This document shows positions 15,333-23,328 of a DNA stretch of 46,011 bases, in pieces (positions within the stretch are counted from its first letter, which is position 1; each line of letters begins with the position of its first letter). Position numbers and translations under genes: made by a program. This DNA comes from Pseudoflavonifractor sp. 60. GTDB taxonomy: Bacteria > Bacillota > Clostridia > Oscillospirales > Oscillospiraceae. The stretch spans positions 1-46,011 of the forward strand of contig NZ_QWKI01000112.1 of NCBI RefSeq assembly GCF_009911645.1, read 5' to 3'. Under the pieces are notes generated by a model that was not told where the DNA came from, did no database searches, and was given only the letters and a program-made list of their open reading frames with translations.

Positions 15333-16445
15333 ATGAACAAACGATGGCGGACCATCCTCTTTGCCGGTGCGCTGGCCCTGGCCCTGCTGGCCTCCTGCGG
15401 GGGCGGAGAGGGGGGCGGCAGCTCCCAGCCGGGCAGTGCCTCAGAGCCCCCGGACCAGTCCAGTGTTCCGGCAATCGCTCCAGTGGAGCCGGAGCCCGAA
15501 CCGGAGCCGGTGTACCCCTACGCCAATCCTCTGACGGGAGAGGGGCTGGAGGAGGATATCAGCGGCAAGCGGCCTGTCGCCGTCATGTTCAACAACCTGC
15601 GCAAGGCCCTGCCCCAGGTGGGGGTATCCCAGGCCGATGTGCTCTATGAGATTGTGGCCGAGGGGGGCATCACCCGGATCATGGGGGTCTTCCAGGACCT
15701 GGAGGGGGCCGGCGACCTGGGCAGCATCCGTTCCGCCCGGGACTACTACGTGAGCCTGGCCCTGGGCCATGACGCCATCTACATCCACGCCGGGGGCAGT
15801 CCCCAGGCCTATGACGCCTTTGACAGCTGGAAGGTGACCCACATCGACTTTGTCAACGGTCCCTATGACAAGATGTACTGGCGGGACCCGGAGCGCCGGA
15901 AAAATGCCGGCTTTGAGCACTCCCTGCTCACCTCCAGCGAACGGGTCTTGGAGCAGATGCCCAGCCGGTTCCGCCTGGAGCACGAGAGCGGCTATGAGGT
16001 GGGCTGGACCTTCTCCCCGGAAGCGCCCTCCGGCGGTGAGGCGGCACAGAAGCTGACGGTACCCTTCTCCAGCTATAAGACAGGGTATTTTACTTATGAC
16101 GCTGAGACAAATCGATACCTGATTCAGCAGCACATTGACAAGCAGGATATCCCCTATGTGGACGGCGGCACCGGCGAGCCGGTGAGCGTAAGCAATGTGC
16201 TGGTGCTGTACACTGATATCAGCCAGGTAAAGGGAGACGAGGCCGGACGGATGTCGGTGCGCACCACCGGCACCGGCGGCGGCCTGCTGCTCCGGGACGG
16301 CCAGTGCTGGGAGATCACCTGGCAGCGGGACGACCGGACGGATCACTACTCCTTCCTGGATGCCTCCGGCCAGCCCATCCCCCTGGCGGTGGGTCCCAGC
16401 TACATCAACGTGGTGAGTATGTCGGCCCAGGTGGTCTGGGAGTAG
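15333..16445 (+). CDS. DUF3048 (YerB-like) lipoprotein
   Basis: 370 residues. Signal peptide MNKRWRTILFAGALALALLA followed by the lipobox LLASC, then a Ser/Pro/Glu-rich spacer. The DUF3048 core begins NPLTGEGLEEDISGKRPVAV and includes PQVGVSQADVLYEIVAEGG and GSIRSARDYYVSLALGHDAI, all typical of the YerB family. Function is not established; the protein is expected on the outer face of the membrane. ATG 15333 is chosen because GGAGGG lies 7 bases upstream, inside the longer frame from 15318. Confidence 0.92.
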   Translation: MNKRWRTILFAGALALALLASCGGGEGGGSSQPGSASEPPDQSSVPAIAPVEPEPEPEPVYPYANPLTGEGLEEDISGKRPVAVMFNNLRKALPQVGVSQADVLYEIVAEGGITRIMGVFQDLEGAGDLGSIRSARDYYVSLALGHDAIYIHAGGSPQAYDAFDSWKVTHIDFVNGPYDKMYWRDPERRKNAGFEHSLLTSSERVLEQMPSRFRLEHESGYEVGWTFSPEAPSGGEAAQKLTVPFSSYKTGYFTYDAETNRYLIQQHIDKQDIPYVDGGTGEPVSVSNVLVLYTDISQVKGDEAGRMSVRTTGTGGGLLLRDGQCWEITWQRDDRTDHYSFLDASGQPIPLAVGPSYINVVSMSAQVVWE

Positions 16446-16464
16446 GAAAAAATCCCAATAAAAA

Positions 16465-16494
16465 CAGTGCCCTGCCTGGAAAGGCGGGGCACTG
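16465..16494. terminator. Bidirectional terminator
   Basis: 12-bp perfect stem CAGTGCCCTGCC / GGCGGGGCACTG (16465-16476, 16483-16494). The minus strand continues TTTTTATT, giving the better terminator for the SLH gene; the plus side has only TGCGTT. Confidence 0.8.
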
Positions 16495-16506
16495 TGCGTT
16501 AGGAAA

Positions 16507-17643
16507 TTATTTGCCCAAGGCGGCGTAGAGGAAGGTGACGATCTGGCTTCGGGTACAGGTGGAGTCGGGGCCGAAACGGTCCTTGCTGACCCCAGCGGTG
16601 ATGCCCTTTTCCACGGCCCAATTGACCGCTTTGGCATAGCTGGCATTGGCAGATACATCAGTGAATGCGGCTGCTTGGGCTTCGGGACTCCCCGCCAGCT
16701 TCCACAGATAGGTCACCACGTCGGCGCGGGTACAGGGGCTGTCGGGGGCAAGGCTGTGAGAGATGACGCCCTGTTCCTGAGCCCACCGGAAGGGGAGGGC
16801 GTAATATTCGCTGCCGCTCACGGTCCCGGCGGCCTCCGGTGAACCGTAAGCCCGCCAGAGGAAGGTCAGGATCTGAGCCTGGGAGCAGGTGGAGTCAGGC
16901 CCGAAAGTGGTAGCGCTGGTCCCGGCGGTAATGCCCTTTTCCACGGCCCAGGCCACAGGAGCAGCGTAGTAGGCATTAGCATTAACATCCACAAAGCCGG
17001 CGAAAGACGTTACAGGGGTTGTAGGGGCTACGGGGGTATCGGAGGTATTACTAGGGATTTCGTCGCCCCAGTCATTGCCGGAAAATGTGCAGTTATCAAA
17101 AGCGTATGTTACTTTTCCGCGCTCTTCATCACGACTAACATACTGATTTACCTTAAGCAAAGTAGAATTTCCGTTATCGATAAATGTGCTGTCAGATATT
17201 TGTAGAGAAACGGGTTCGGATATTTTCCCAGAAGTCAAAGCAATGCCATACTCGCTTGGAAAAACGATGCCAGATGTGACATTCTCATCTTCGCTAATAA
17301 AACCGTGTCCATTATTAGAAAAGATGCAATTCTTAAAAGTTGCGCTTCCCCTGGATATTTCCAGTATAGATTTGGAACAATCACGGATTGTTGAATTGGT
17401 AACAATCAGTGAACTGTTGTAAGTAGAAATTCCCAGCAGTCCGCATCCAAACAAATCACAGTTGTCAATGATTATATTTTCTGAATTGCTCATCTGAACA
17501 ACGCCAGCCATGCACTGATCTTTGGGAGAAATGTCGTGTCCTAAGATTAGCCCGGATAATGTGATATTCTTACACTTGCTAAGGTTAATGACTACATCCG
17601 TATTGGTTTCAGTCAAAATCTGTACCTTTTGATAGCCGCCAGT
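16507..17643 (-). pseudogene. 5'-truncated beta-helix protein with three SLH domains
   Basis: The open frame runs from just after an in-frame TAA (17646-17644) to 16507. It starts mid-domain: TGGYQKVQILTETNTDVVIN then LSKCKNITLSGLILGH, turns of a right-handed parallel beta-helix, continuing to residue about 190. A short Thr/Pro linker leads to three S-layer homology repeats (e.g. AVEKGITAGTSATTFGPDST, AVEKGITAGVSKDRFGPDST), with which such proteins are held on the cell wall. There is no signal peptide, no ATG and only a TTG without ribosome site (17616), so the 5' part seems lost. An annotator would place a 369-residue CDS at 16507-17616. The beta-helix part is AT-richer than the SLH part. 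Confidence 0.75.
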
Positions 17644-17705
17644 TTATTTTTTAGTGCGATTCTGCTCTGCAAGGATTGATTTCCGTGAAGACAGCTCAAC
17701 TTCTC

Positions 17706-17734
17706 TTGCCAAAGGAGCCAAATCGTGCTACAAT
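17706..17734 (+). promoter_or_regulatory. Promoter of mgtE
   Basis: TTGCCA (17706-17711), 17-base spacer, TACAAT (17729-17734). Transcription should start near 17741, leaving a leader of about 270 bases before the mgtE start. Confidence 0.7.
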
Positions 17735-17740
17735 AGCATA

Positions 17741-18005
17741 GGATATTAAGAATCCGCAAATTTTACGGTGAAAGGAAGTGGGACCCACCATGAAAGGCCG
17801 AAGTCGCCAGAAAACGGAAAGCTGCCACGAACGAGGGGCGGCGGACTTGGCCCGGACCGGGTCCCAGCCGCGCCGCCGGAACTGATTTCAGAGGGACGCT
17901 GTCCTTCTCCTTGTGATGTGCAGCCACAGGTCCGCCGTGCCTTTTTAGGTCCGGCGCCTGTGGCTTTGCGGTTTTCTCCTGGCGTTTGCGAAAACGAGAG
18001 GAGGA
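17741..18005 (+). promoter_or_regulatory. Long structured leader of mgtE, candidate metal-sensing riboswitch of unassigned class
   Basis: The leader can fold extensively: TGGGACCC (17779-17786) is complementary to GGGTCCCA (17859-17866), CCCGG/CCGGG form a hairpin at about 17851-17861, and a strong hairpin CCACAGG..CGCCG / CGGCG.CCTGTGG spans 17924-17963, followed by CTTTGCGGTTTTCTCC. The last resembles an attenuator ahead of the ribosome site. I do not see the conserved GGTGAGGCTCCT core of the M-box (ykoK) element, so the class is open. Magnesium control of mgtE is known in other Firmicutes; here it is inferred from position and structure. Confidence 0.5.
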
Positions 18006-18012
18006 GAGGAAC

Positions 18013-19356
18013 ATGCACGACAACTATGATCTGGACCAGCTGATGAATCTGGTCCAAGCACGTAAATTCCGCCATCTGCGGGAGATCCTTACCGAGATGA
18101 ACGAGGTGGACATCGCCGGCTTCCTGGACGAGCTGGAGGTGGAACAGGAGATCCTGGTCTTCCGTCTGCTGCCCAAGGACACGGCGGCGGAGGTCTTCGC
18201 CTATTTGGAGGAGGATCAGGAGAAGCTGATTGGGGCTCTGAGTGACAAGGAGCTGCGCGAGGTACTGGACGAGCTGTATATGGACGATACGGTAGACCTG
18301 ATCGAGGACCTGCCCGCCAATCTGGTGTCCCGTATTCTGCGCAACACCGACGCCTCCACCCGCAGTCAAATCAACCAGCTGCTCAACTACCCCAAGGACT
18401 CCGCCGGTTCCCTGATGACCACGGAGTTCGTCTACCTCCACCCCAACAATACGGTGGAGGAGTCCTTCGCCCGCATCCGGAAAGTGGGTCTGGACAAGGA
18501 GACGGTCTATACCTGCTACGTCACCAACAACCGGGTCCTGGAGGGGGTTGTGACGGTGAAGCGGCTGCTCATGTCCACCTACGAGACCAAAATATCTGAC
18601 ATTATGGAAACCAATCTCCTGTCCGTCAAGACCCACGAGGACAAGGAGGCGGTGGCCCAGATGTTCTCCAAGTACGACCTGACCGCCCTGCCCGTGGTGG
18701 ACGGAGAGGACCGGCTGGTGGGCATCATCACCGTGGACGACGCCATGGACGTGATGGAGGAGGAGGCCACCGAGGATATCGAGAAAATGGCCGCCATCCT
18801 CCCCACCGACAAGCCCTACTTTCAGACCAGCGTGGTGGAGACCTGGAAGCACCGCATCCCCTGGCTGCTGCTGCTGATGATCTCGGCCACCTTTACTGGC
18901 ACCATTCTGGGCTTTTTTGAGGAGGCGCTGGCCGCCAACGCCGCCCTGACCCTGTTTATCCCCATGCTCATGGACACCGGCGGCAACTCCGGCGGCCAGG
19001 CGTCAGTGACCATCATCCGCGCCATGTCCCTGGGGGATGTGGAATTTTCCGACTGGCTGCGGGTGCTTTGGAAGGAGCTGCGGGTGTCCCTGCTGTGCGC
19101 CCTCACCCTGGGACTGGTAGTCTTCGGCAAGGTGATGGTCATTGACCGAAAGGATGCCACGGTGGCATCGGTGGTGGCGCTGACCATCTTTTTTACCATT
19201 ATCATCGCCAAGCTCATCGGCTGTACCCTGCCCATGCTGGCCAAACGGCTGGGCTTTGACCCGGCGGTGATGGCCTCCCCCTTTATCACCACTGTGGTGG
19301 ATGCCCTGTCTCTGCTGGTCTATTTCGCCATTGCGACCCAGATCCTGGGACTGTAG
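18013..19356 (+). CDS. mgtE: Magnesium transporter MgtE
   Basis: 447 residues. Cytoplasmic N domain (helical superhelix, about 1-130), two CBS domains (about 135-260, e.g. VVDGEDRLVGIITVDDAMDV), and a five-helix membrane domain from about 285 with the conserved DTGGNSGGQASVTIIRAMSL motif. The channel takes up Mg2+ and closes when Mg2+ binds the N and CBS domains. ATG 18013 follows GAGGAGAGG; the upstream in-frame codons lie in the leader. Expression is probably controlled by the structured leader. Confidence 0.95.
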   Translation: MHDNYDLDQLMNLVQARKFRHLREILTEMNEVDIAGFLDELEVEQEILVFRLLPKDTAAEVFAYLEEDQEKLIGALSDKELREVLDELYMDDTVDLIEDLPANLVSRILRNTDASTRSQINQLLNYPKDSAGSLMTTEFVYLHPNNTVEESFARIRKVGLDKETVYTCYVTNNRVLEGVVTVKRLLMSTYETKISDIMETNLLSVKTHEDKEAVAQMFSKYDLTALPVVDGEDRLVGIITVDDAMDVMEEEATEDIEKMAAILPTDKPYFQTSVVETWKHRIPWLLLLMISATFTGTILGFFEEALAANAALTLFIPMLMDTGGNSGGQASVTIIRAMSLGDVEFSDWLRVLWKELRVSLLCALTLGLVVFGKVMVIDRKDATVASVVALTIFFTIIIAKLIGCTLPMLAKRLGFDPAVMASPFITTVVDALSLLVYFAIATQILGL

Positions 19357-19365
19357 TTCCTATCA

Positions 19366-19411
19366 AAAAACTCCCCCTGGGGCGGTACAGCCGCATCCCG
19401 GGGGAGTTTTT
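19366..19411. terminator. Bidirectional terminator after mgtE
   Basis: AAAAACTCCCC (19366-19376) pairs with GGGGAGTTTTT (19401-19411), giving T-tracts on both strands between the convergent mgtE and ygjV-like genes. Confidence 0.85.
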
Positions 19412-19425
19412 CAGTATGGGCAAAA

Positions 19426-20022
19426 TCAGCCCAAATCCTTGATGTAGACGCCCTTCTCCTTGGCGAAGCCCATTTTGGACAGGTAGGCGGCGTGGGCCTG
19501 GGATTCCTCCTCGGCATAGACCAGGGTGTGGACCCCTCTGGAGGGGAGCTTGCTGTAGAGATAGGCCCCCAGAGAGCAGTCCCGATAGGTGGGGGCCGAG
19601 TAGTCCAGGATGACCCGCAGGACGCCCGCTTCCTCCTCCCGCCCCAGCAGAACGCCTGCCGGAGTGCCGCCGCAGCAGACCAGGTAGGCCCGGTCCGCTC
19701 CGCAGTCCGCCGAAAAACCGGGGAAGTACTTGCGGATATCCTCCCTGTAGCAGTCCAGCAGATAGCTCAGCAGGCGGTCCTCCGGGGCGGCCTCCACCAG
19801 ACTGTAACTCTGGTCCTTACGGCTCAGCTTGTACAGGTTGTACAGGTTGATGCCCACCAGACACACGTTCATCAGGGCGGTGGGATAGGAGTGGATCAGC
19901 AGAGCGTAGACCGCGAAAATGCCGCTGCCAATGGTGTTGACAATCCGCAGCTTGACCACCGAGGCCATGAGCATGGAGACCACCACCAGGGCGGAACCCA
20001 AATAACCCATCAATTCAATCAT
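19426..20022 (-). CDS. YgjV-like membrane domain fused to a GNAT-like domain
   Basis: 198 residues. Residues 1-70 are three hydrophobic segments of the YgjV type (GYLGSALVVVSMLMASVVKL, NTIGSGIFAVYALLIHSYPT, MNVCLVGINLYNLYKL). Residues about 80-198 look like an N-acetyltransferase (GNAT) fold: GGTPAGVLLG, VILDYSAPTYRDCSLGAYLY, and the end AHAAYLSKMGFAKEKGVYIK. Substrate unknown. The ATG overlaps the trmB stop (ATGA), so both are made from one transcript. Confidence 0.78.
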   Translation of the reverse strand: MIELMGYLGSALVVVSMLMASVVKLRIVNTIGSGIFAVYALLIHSYPTALMNVCLVGINLYNLYKLSRKDQSYSLVEAAPEDRLLSYLLDCYREDIRKYFPGFSADCGADRAYLVCCGGTPAGVLLGREEEAGVLRVILDYSAPTYRDCSLGAYLYSKLPSRGVHTLVYAEEESQAHAAYLSKMGFAKEKGVYIKDLG

Positions 20023-20726
20023 GGCGCACTTCCCTCCTGGGGCCGGCTGAGAGGACCGGCAATGGGCTTGAACTCCGGCTCCGGGTCCATAGGCTCCTTC
20101 GTCCCCACACAGCGGTTGATGGGGGTCCCCATGCGGTGGAACTTCTCCTCATAATCGGTCATCACGCCGCAGATACCCCCGCCGTGGAGGTCCCGGGTCA
20201 CCTCCGACAGGGCGTAGCCCGCCTTGGGGAACTGGAACAGAGACCACTCAAACAGGTCGTGGTTGTCGCTCTTGAAGTGGATTTGTCCCCCTGGCGCCAA
20301 TATGCCCCGGTAGAGTACCAGAAATTGCTCGTGGGTCAGCCGCCGCCTGGCGTGTTTTACCCCGGGCCAGGGGTCGCAGAAGTTGATGTAGAGCAGAGAT
20401 ACCTCGCCGGGTGCGAAGTAGTCCCGCAGCAGAGCTGCATCCCCGTCTATAAAAAATATGTTGGTCAGCCCCTTGGCCTGGCACCGCTCCATGGCCACGA
20501 TCATGGCGTCTGGGACCCGCTCCAGGGCGATATACAAAACGTCGGGATTTTGCTCTGCCGTCTCCGCAGAAAACCGGCCCTTGCCGCAGCCAATTTCCAG
20601 ACGTACCTCCCGGGCGGCGGGGTATAGCTCTCGCCAGCGCCCCCGCTTGGACGCCGGGTCCCGGATCAGCAGCGCAGCACAGCGCTCCATCCGGAGAGCC
20701 AGATTGGGTTTCTTTCTCATTCTCAC
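20019..20726 (-). CDS. trmB: tRNA (guanine-N7-)-methyltransferase
   Basis: 235 residues. SAM-binding LEIGCGKGRFSAETAEQNPD, family-typical INFCDPWPGVKHARRRLTHE, and GTPINRCVGTKEP. TrmB forms m7G46 in the variable loop of tRNAs. The product starts MRMRKKP, the classic TrmB N-terminus, so GTG 20726 is preferred over ATG 20720. First gene of a two-gene unit. Confidence 0.95.
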   Translation of the reverse strand: MRMRKKPNLALRMERCAALLIRDPASKRGRWRELYPAAREVRLEIGCGKGRFSAETAEQNPDVLYIALERVPDAMIVAMERCQAKGLTNIFFIDGDAALLRDYFAPGEVSLLYINFCDPWPGVKHARRRLTHEQFLVLYRGILAPGGQIHFKSDNHDLFEWSLFQFPKAGYALSEVTRDLHGGGICGVMTDYEEKFHRMGTPINRCVGTKEPMDPEPEFKPIAGPLSRPQEGSAP

Positions 20727-20760
20727 CGCTTCGTCACCTCTCTTCTGAATTGTAAAAAAT

Positions 20761-20790
20761 ATCTTACCATATTGTGTGGAGTACTTGCAA
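20761..20790 (-). promoter_or_regulatory. Probable promoter of trmB
   Basis: Minus strand: TTGCAA (20790-20785), 18-base spacer, TAAGAT (20766-20761) with an extended TGG immediately upstream of -10. Confidence 0.5.
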
Positions 20791-20853
20791 TCATTTTTGA
20801 AATATATTATACTGATAGGGAGATAACAGAGGCAATCCTTCGCCAGGAAAGAC

Positions 20854-20882
20854 TTGATTTTTTACCGCCGCCGTGTTATGAT
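20854..20882 (+). promoter_or_regulatory. Promoter of tRNA-Pro
   Basis: TTGATT (20854-20859), 17-base spacer, TATGAT (20877-20882), 16 bases before the tRNA. Confidence 0.75.
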
Positions 20883-20898
20883 GCAGAAAACCCAATAT

Positions 20899-20974
20899 CC
20901 GGGTGTAGCGCAGTTGGTAGCGCGCTTGCTTTGGGAGCAAGATGCCGGGAGTTCGAGTCTCCCCACTCGGACCA
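20899..20974 (+). tRNA. tRNA-Pro (anticodon TGG)
   Basis: 76 bases with encoded CCA. Acceptor CCGGGTG/CACTCGG (one G-T pair), anticodon stem CTTGC/GCAAG around TTTGGGA with TGG, T arm GTTCGAGTC. The AT-rich restriction-modification block begins right after it, a common position for integrated DNA. Confidence 0.96.
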
Positions 20975-20980
20975 TCCTAT

Positions 20981-21036
20981 GATAATCCGAACTGCATCAT
21001 CAGAGTAGGTGATGTGTTCGGATTTATCATTTCTTT
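20981..21036 (+). terminator. Terminator of tRNA-Pro
   Basis: Long hairpin GATAATCCGAAC (20981-20992) with GTTCGGATTTATC (21016-21028), extended by GCATCATC/GGTGATGT, followed by ATTTCTTTT. Confidence 0.75.
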
Positions 21037-21134
21037 TGAGAATATCATTTAGTACAACAGGGATGGGATAACGTTCTCATCCCTGTATGCAATCAAGGTA
21101 AATAAATTTTACACCATAATCCGTTAAAAAGAGA

Positions 21135-21177
21135 TTGTAAATTCAAATTTATTCTGGTATACTTTAGGTAAGTATAC
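21135..21177 (+). promoter_or_regulatory. Promoter of the restriction-modification operon with an inverted repeat over the -10
   Basis: TTGTAA (21135-21140), 17-base spacer, TATACT (21158-21163) with extended TGG. The perfect inverted repeat GTATACTT (21157-21164) N5 AAGTATAC (21170-21177) covers the -10 and the start site, exactly where a repressor would act. No separate controller (C protein) gene is present, so one of the methyltransferases could be the repressor (inference). Confidence 0.7.
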
Positions 21178-21202
21178 GACTAGTTGAATGGGGGTAACAG
21201 AT

Positions 21203-22045
21203 ATGGCGAAGAACAAATTAGTTGCTCCCGTTGTGAAATGGGTCGGCGGAAAACGTCAGCTCATAGATGAAATTACACCTATGCTCCCTAAGCGAATAAC
21301 TGCATACTGCGAACCTTTTTTAGGTGGCGGAGCAGTTCTTTTCTCTCTTCAGCCCAAAAATGCTATCATCAACGATCTTAACGCAGATTTGATGCTGGTT
21401 TATGAAATAATTCGAGACAACGTAGAAGTATTGATTACTGACTTGGAAAAGCATGAGAATACATCTGAGTACTTTTATAAGTTAAGAGATATGGATCGGG
21501 ATAAGGCAGTTTATCAGTCCATGACAAAAATAGAAAAAGCATCCAGGATCATTTATCTTAATAAGACATGTTACAACGGCCTTTTTCGGGTAAATGCCGC
21601 TGGGGAATTTAATTCTCCTTTTGGCCATTATAAAAACCCAAGCATCGTAAATGCCCCTGTTTTGCGGGCGGTAAGCAAATATTTAACTGCGAGCAACATT
21701 CAACTTTTCAGTGAGGACTTTGAAGTCACTCTTCAACGTATACCGCGAGGTGGTTTTGTATATCTCGATCCCCCTTATGATCCTGTGTCTGATACTGCAA
21801 GTTTCACTGGTTACAACAGTGGCGGTTTCGGAAAAGATGCTCAAATTCGTTTGAAACAATGTTGTGATACACTCAGCCAGCGTGGCATTAAGTTCTTGCT
21901 TTCCAATTCTGCAACTAATTTCATTAAAGATTTGTATAAGGATTATACGATCACTATTGTACATGCTAAGCGCGCAATAAATTCGGATGCCAGTAAACGA
22001 GGGGCAATCGAAGAGGTGTTAATTAGAAACTATGGGATTGAATGA
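21203..22045 (+). CDS. DNA adenine methyltransferase, D12 class (Dam/DpnM-like)
   Basis: 280 residues. KWVGGKRQL at 12-20, SAM motif EPFLGGGAVLF at 37-47, and catalytic DPPY at 189-192, the order of alpha-class N6-adenine methylases. The stretch TCYNGLFRVNAAGEFNSPFG and the DPPYDPVS..SFT.Y pattern are close to DpnM, which methylates GATC; whether the site is GATC here is not provable from sequence. First gene of the operon. ATG 21203 follows GGGGG; ATG 21188 has no ribosome site. Low GC compared with flanking genes. Overlaps the nuclease gene by 14 bases. Confidence 0.92.
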   Translation: MAKNKLVAPVVKWVGGKRQLIDEITPMLPKRITAYCEPFLGGGAVLFSLQPKNAIINDLNADLMLVYEIIRDNVEVLITDLEKHENTSEYFYKLRDMDRDKAVYQSMTKIEKASRIIYLNKTCYNGLFRVNAAGEFNSPFGHYKNPSIVNAPVLRAVSKYLTASNIQLFSEDFEVTLQRIPRGGFVYLDPPYDPVSDTASFTGYNSGGFGKDAQIRLKQCCDTLSQRGIKFLLSNSATNFIKDLYKDYTITIVHAKRAINSDASKRGAIEEVLIRNYGIE

Positions 22046-23303
22046 TACTGCGTGGGGCTTGTTGTTTGAAAAATACCATATTTTAGATGCCATTTCACAG
22101 CACGGCTCGTTTGCCATTTCTGCGAATCAGATCAAAGAATTTCGGGAACCACGCTTAATGACCAAATTTGATCACAAGGTCAACCTGCCTAAAATATTTG
22201 GCGATAATAATTTAGCGATACTTCCCATAACACGCGGCGATTATGTCATATCCCAATTTTCCGCTTATCAAGAATTCGTTCCTCCTTTGGAGGAATTTCA
22301 TACTGTCAGAGTTCCTGCCCATATCCAAAGTCTTATGCCCAAATACCTTGTCAGTGAAGCGATTGCGTTAAATTGTGCAAATGCCTGTGGTATTCTGAAT
22401 GATTTCCTTGAAGATGATGACCTTGTTTCAACCGTAAGTGGGCGGATGAGTTCAGGAAGTTTTGAGTTTAGTATTGATGCAGGGGTAGGGCAACAAGTCT
22501 TGACTGTTAATAACTCCCAAATTGAGATTGATGCTGCATATGAAGGAATAAATTATCTTTCCCTGTTTGAGGCAAAGCGCGATATTTCCGATGATTTTTT
22601 GATACGACAACTCTATTATCCCTACCGAGTATGGAGCAAACGTGTAACTAAAGCAGTCAAACCGGTATTTCTAGTCTTTTCAAATGGCGTATTCTATTTG
22701 TATCAATATGAATTTACAAGTCCGAACAATTATAATTCTTTACGTTTAGTAAAGCAAAAAAATTACATTATTTCACCCGAAATTTCACTTAACGATATTC
22801 AGAATATTTTGCAGAATGTGCCTATCTGCGAAGAGCCTGCTCTCGCATTTCCACAGGCCAATAGTATGCCAAGAATTATCAATCTTATGGAACTTCTCTA
22901 TGAACGTCCCATGACGAGGCAAGACATTACCAGTGAGTATTCTTTCGACGTTCGACAGACAAACTATTATACAGATGCTGGTCGCTATTTGGGATTTATA
23001 GAAAAAAATAATAACGATGGGTTCATTTACTTCTTCCTATCTGGCTTAGGACGATTTGTAATGGATTTAAGCCATAAAGAACGACAAATGGCTATTATAT
23101 CAGCTGTACTTAAACACCGTCCGTTTAACGAAACGCTCAAGGTCTATTTGCGTTGTGGAGAAACGCCAGATGCCAATACTATTGTACAGATAATGAAAAC
23201 CTCTAATTTGTATCGTATTGAAGCTGACAGCACTTATTTTCGCCGTTCTTCAACGATTTTAGGTTGGATAAACTGGATTTTAGGATTGGTTGAGGAATGT
23301 TGA
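22032..23303 (+). CDS. Type II restriction endonuclease (PD-(D/E)XK-like)
   Basis: 423 residues. The fold is indicated by QIEIDAAYEGINYLSLFEAK: E165/D167, then E180-A-K182, a D...ExK nuclease core followed by RQLYYPYRVW. The C-terminal half is helical with winged-helix-like segments (MELLYERPMTRQDITSEYSF), likely for DNA binding. I recognise it as the kind of nuclease gene placed between two methylase genes but cannot name its recognition site. ATG 22032 overlaps the methylase end by 14 bases, favouring methylase-first translation; AGAGGTG lies 13 bases upstream. AT-rich. Confidence 0.8.
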   Translation: MGLNDTAWGLLFEKYHILDAISQHGSFAISANQIKEFREPRLMTKFDHKVNLPKIFGDNNLAILPITRGDYVISQFSAYQEFVPPLEEFHTVRVPAHIQSLMPKYLVSEAIALNCANACGILNDFLEDDDLVSTVSGRMSSGSFEFSIDAGVGQQVLTVNNSQIEIDAAYEGINYLSLFEAKRDISDDFLIRQLYYPYRVWSKRVTKAVKPVFLVFSNGVFYLYQYEFTSPNNYNSLRLVKQKNYIISPEISLNDIQNILQNVPICEEPALAFPQANSMPRIINLMELLYERPMTRQDITSEYSFDVRQTNYYTDAGRYLGFIEKNNNDGFIYFFLSGLGRFVMDLSHKERQMAIISAVLKHRPFNETLKVYLRCGETPDANTIVQIMKTSNLYRIEADSTYFRRSSTILGWINWILGLVEEC

Positions 23304-23328
23304 TTTCGTATTTTGTTAAGGTATCAAT

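Noticed and set aside
17741-18005. M-box (ykoK) riboswitch call for the mgtE leader
   Set aside because: The conserved GGTGAGGCTCCT and related core segments are not present, so I report only a structured leader of unassigned class.
17768-18043. 91-codon frame in the mgtE leader
   Set aside because: Gly/Arg/Pro-rich translation, ends beyond the mgtE start in another frame, and overlaps the predicted RNA structure.
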